In this document: piece after piece, positions 62,830-64,000 of the stretch
Layout of the letters: each line of letters begins with the position of its first letter
How positions within the stretch are numbered: the first letter of the stretch is position 1
Origin: Apoda limacodes
Lineage: Eukaryota > Arthropoda > Insecta > Lepidoptera > Limacodidae
Direction of reading: 5' to 3'
Length of the DNA stretch: 64,000 nucleotides
Assembly (NCBI GenBank): GCA_946406115.1
Contig: OX291553.1
Span: 15,319,001-15,383,000, forward strand
The notes under the pieces: generated by a model
The model's database searches: none
Told to the model about the DNA's origin: nothing
What the model saw: the letters and a program-made list of their open reading frames with translations, nothing else
Program-made: the position numbers and the translations under genes

Positions 62830-62932
62830 TTATTTACATTTGTCGCCATAAGGACTACTACAGTCGTCTTTACAAATCAAGTCGTAGCCTTCACCTTCGA
62901 CACTGTAGGGAAACTGACGAAGATAGTTGCCC
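62830..62932 (-). CDS. CAP/SCP protein gene 3, last exon only
   Basis: An acceptor (TTTTTCAG) is followed by 103 bases encoding the CAP C-terminus. GNYLRQFPYS is recognisable after the split codon, then CKDDC and YGDKCK before a TAA. Length and phase equal the last exons of genes 1 and 2. The protein ends one residue beyond the final Cys. Upstream exons must lie beyond position 64000, since no other CAP exon is visible at 62933-64000. An AATAAA overlaps the stop codon. Confidence 0.85.
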
Positions 62933-64000
62933 CTGAAAAATGAAAAAATGTATGTTCATGTTTATTTATATACTAATTAAAGGATTATGAATATAGTTAT
63001 TAAAGCAGGTTGAATATACTTTAGTTAAAGAGCTTTCACTAAAAACTACATTGATCATAAGAAGTCTTGCATCATATTGAACATCGCAATTACAGTTTTA
63101 TAGTAGCATTGATGTGACTTCTATGGTCAGTTTAGTCATAATATGACTAATAAGTAATTTTCCAAACGTCTATAAATTTCTACACATTTATATTTCGCGA
63201 CGTTAGTTAGTGGTCTTAAATATTTTCTAGAAAGTCGTTCTGCTAGGGTTGAATGAAGAAAAATCACACACACTTGACCTGAGTTTTTTTTAAATATGTA
63301 TGCAAACATATCGCGGGACATATAGCGCTTGCCATAATGTCGAAAACTTGCTATATTCTCGTAGAAGCCCATATTATACGAATTTGGCTGGAAAGAAAAT
63401 GTGATTGGCCAACCTTGGTTTTACAATGGCAGTAATTTAAAATAGAAAATATAAATAAAAATATAATAAATAAGTATTTCTTTTATTTGTTTCTTTACTA
63501 GCTTTTGCCTACTACTCCGTTTGCGCTAAATCGCTTCGATTATCGCCATGGTTTGATTGTAATAAGATAGTTTGTTATAGCTGTAGCTATAGTGCATCTA
63601 CGTAATAAATTCCTGTGAGAATTTTCAATATACAGAATAGCCATGTTCTTCTCAATTCCTTGAACAATCTACTTATACCAAAATCACTCTGCTTCATAGC
63701 GACGCTAAGTAATAACAAACAGACTTCCACAAATATATATTTGTTGGTATTAGGACAAATTTAAGTAAAATATACCAAAAAATCAAGTCAATTAGTTAAT
63801 TAATATAGTATTCCGCGCTACCGCATAAAGATTGACCACTAATATACTTACTTAATATTACTTGTTTGCGGTTTGTAATTAATTAAAGGTTCATAAAAAG
63901 TTGTTTAACACTATTTATTTATACATATTTTTTGTTAATTGCTAAGAATAGTTAATATAAAAATAATTACATTATTATATTAATTGATAACCTTATTATT
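62933..64000. other. Intron of CAP gene 3 (inferred)
   Basis: No CAP exon is found. The sequence is AT-rich and holds a degraded CTTCGCCCGCC-type repeat start near 63498 (CTAGCTTTTGCCTACTACTC). The frame at 63136-63372 has no recognisable character. Confidence 0.5.

Overview
The window looks like eukaryotic, insect and most probably lepidopteran DNA. This is an inference from three things: AT-rich sequence with spliced genes, interspersed repeats of kinds common in moth and butterfly genomes, and a tandem family of insect antigen-5-like CAP genes. No organism name can be read from the sequence.

Region 1 (1-11.6 kb) is a nest of decayed retroelements. A nearly intact jockey-type LINE lies on the minus strand at about 299-4672. 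Its gag-like ORF1 is open, and its endonuclease-RT ORF2 is split by one frameshift. It sits inside the RT of an older CR1/L2-type LINE (about 4673-7425, minus), which also carries an inserted LINE/SINE tail. Next come a Penelope-like GIY-YIG fragment (about 8680-9052, minus) and a 5'-truncated I-type LINE with RT, RNase H and a (TAA)n-like tail (9056-11585, plus).

Region 2 (12.2-28.1 kb) is a conserved host gene, the FAM76 orthologue, with eight coding exons on the plus strand and an inferred product of 321 residues. Its 10.2 kb intron 2 holds the most striking object here: a 6.85 kb foldback-type element (13522-20369). It has two inverted arms of about 3.1-3.4 kb, each a short unique end plus a tandem array of composite 325-bp units, and it is bracketed by a perfect 9-bp target-site duplication (ATATACCAG). 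It interrupts the C-terminal part of another dead jockey RT.

Region 3 (28.1-37.2 kb) is intergenic and AT-rich. It has several short inverted-repeat elements, including a PIF/Harbinger-type MITE with TTA duplication and a tRNA-like sequence enclosed by inverted repeats.

Region 4 (37.2-64 kb) is a head-to-tail cluster of secreted CAP/SCP genes on the minus strand. Two are complete six-exon genes (37227-49300 and 51161-60527) with matching exon lengths and phases; the third contributes only its last exon (62830-62932) before the window ends. Introns and spacers are filled with LINE 3' ends, SINEs and common short repeats, some nested in one another.

The host genes do not form one pathway. FAM76 is a conserved protein of poorly known function, and the CAP proteins are secreted paralogues made by tandem duplication.
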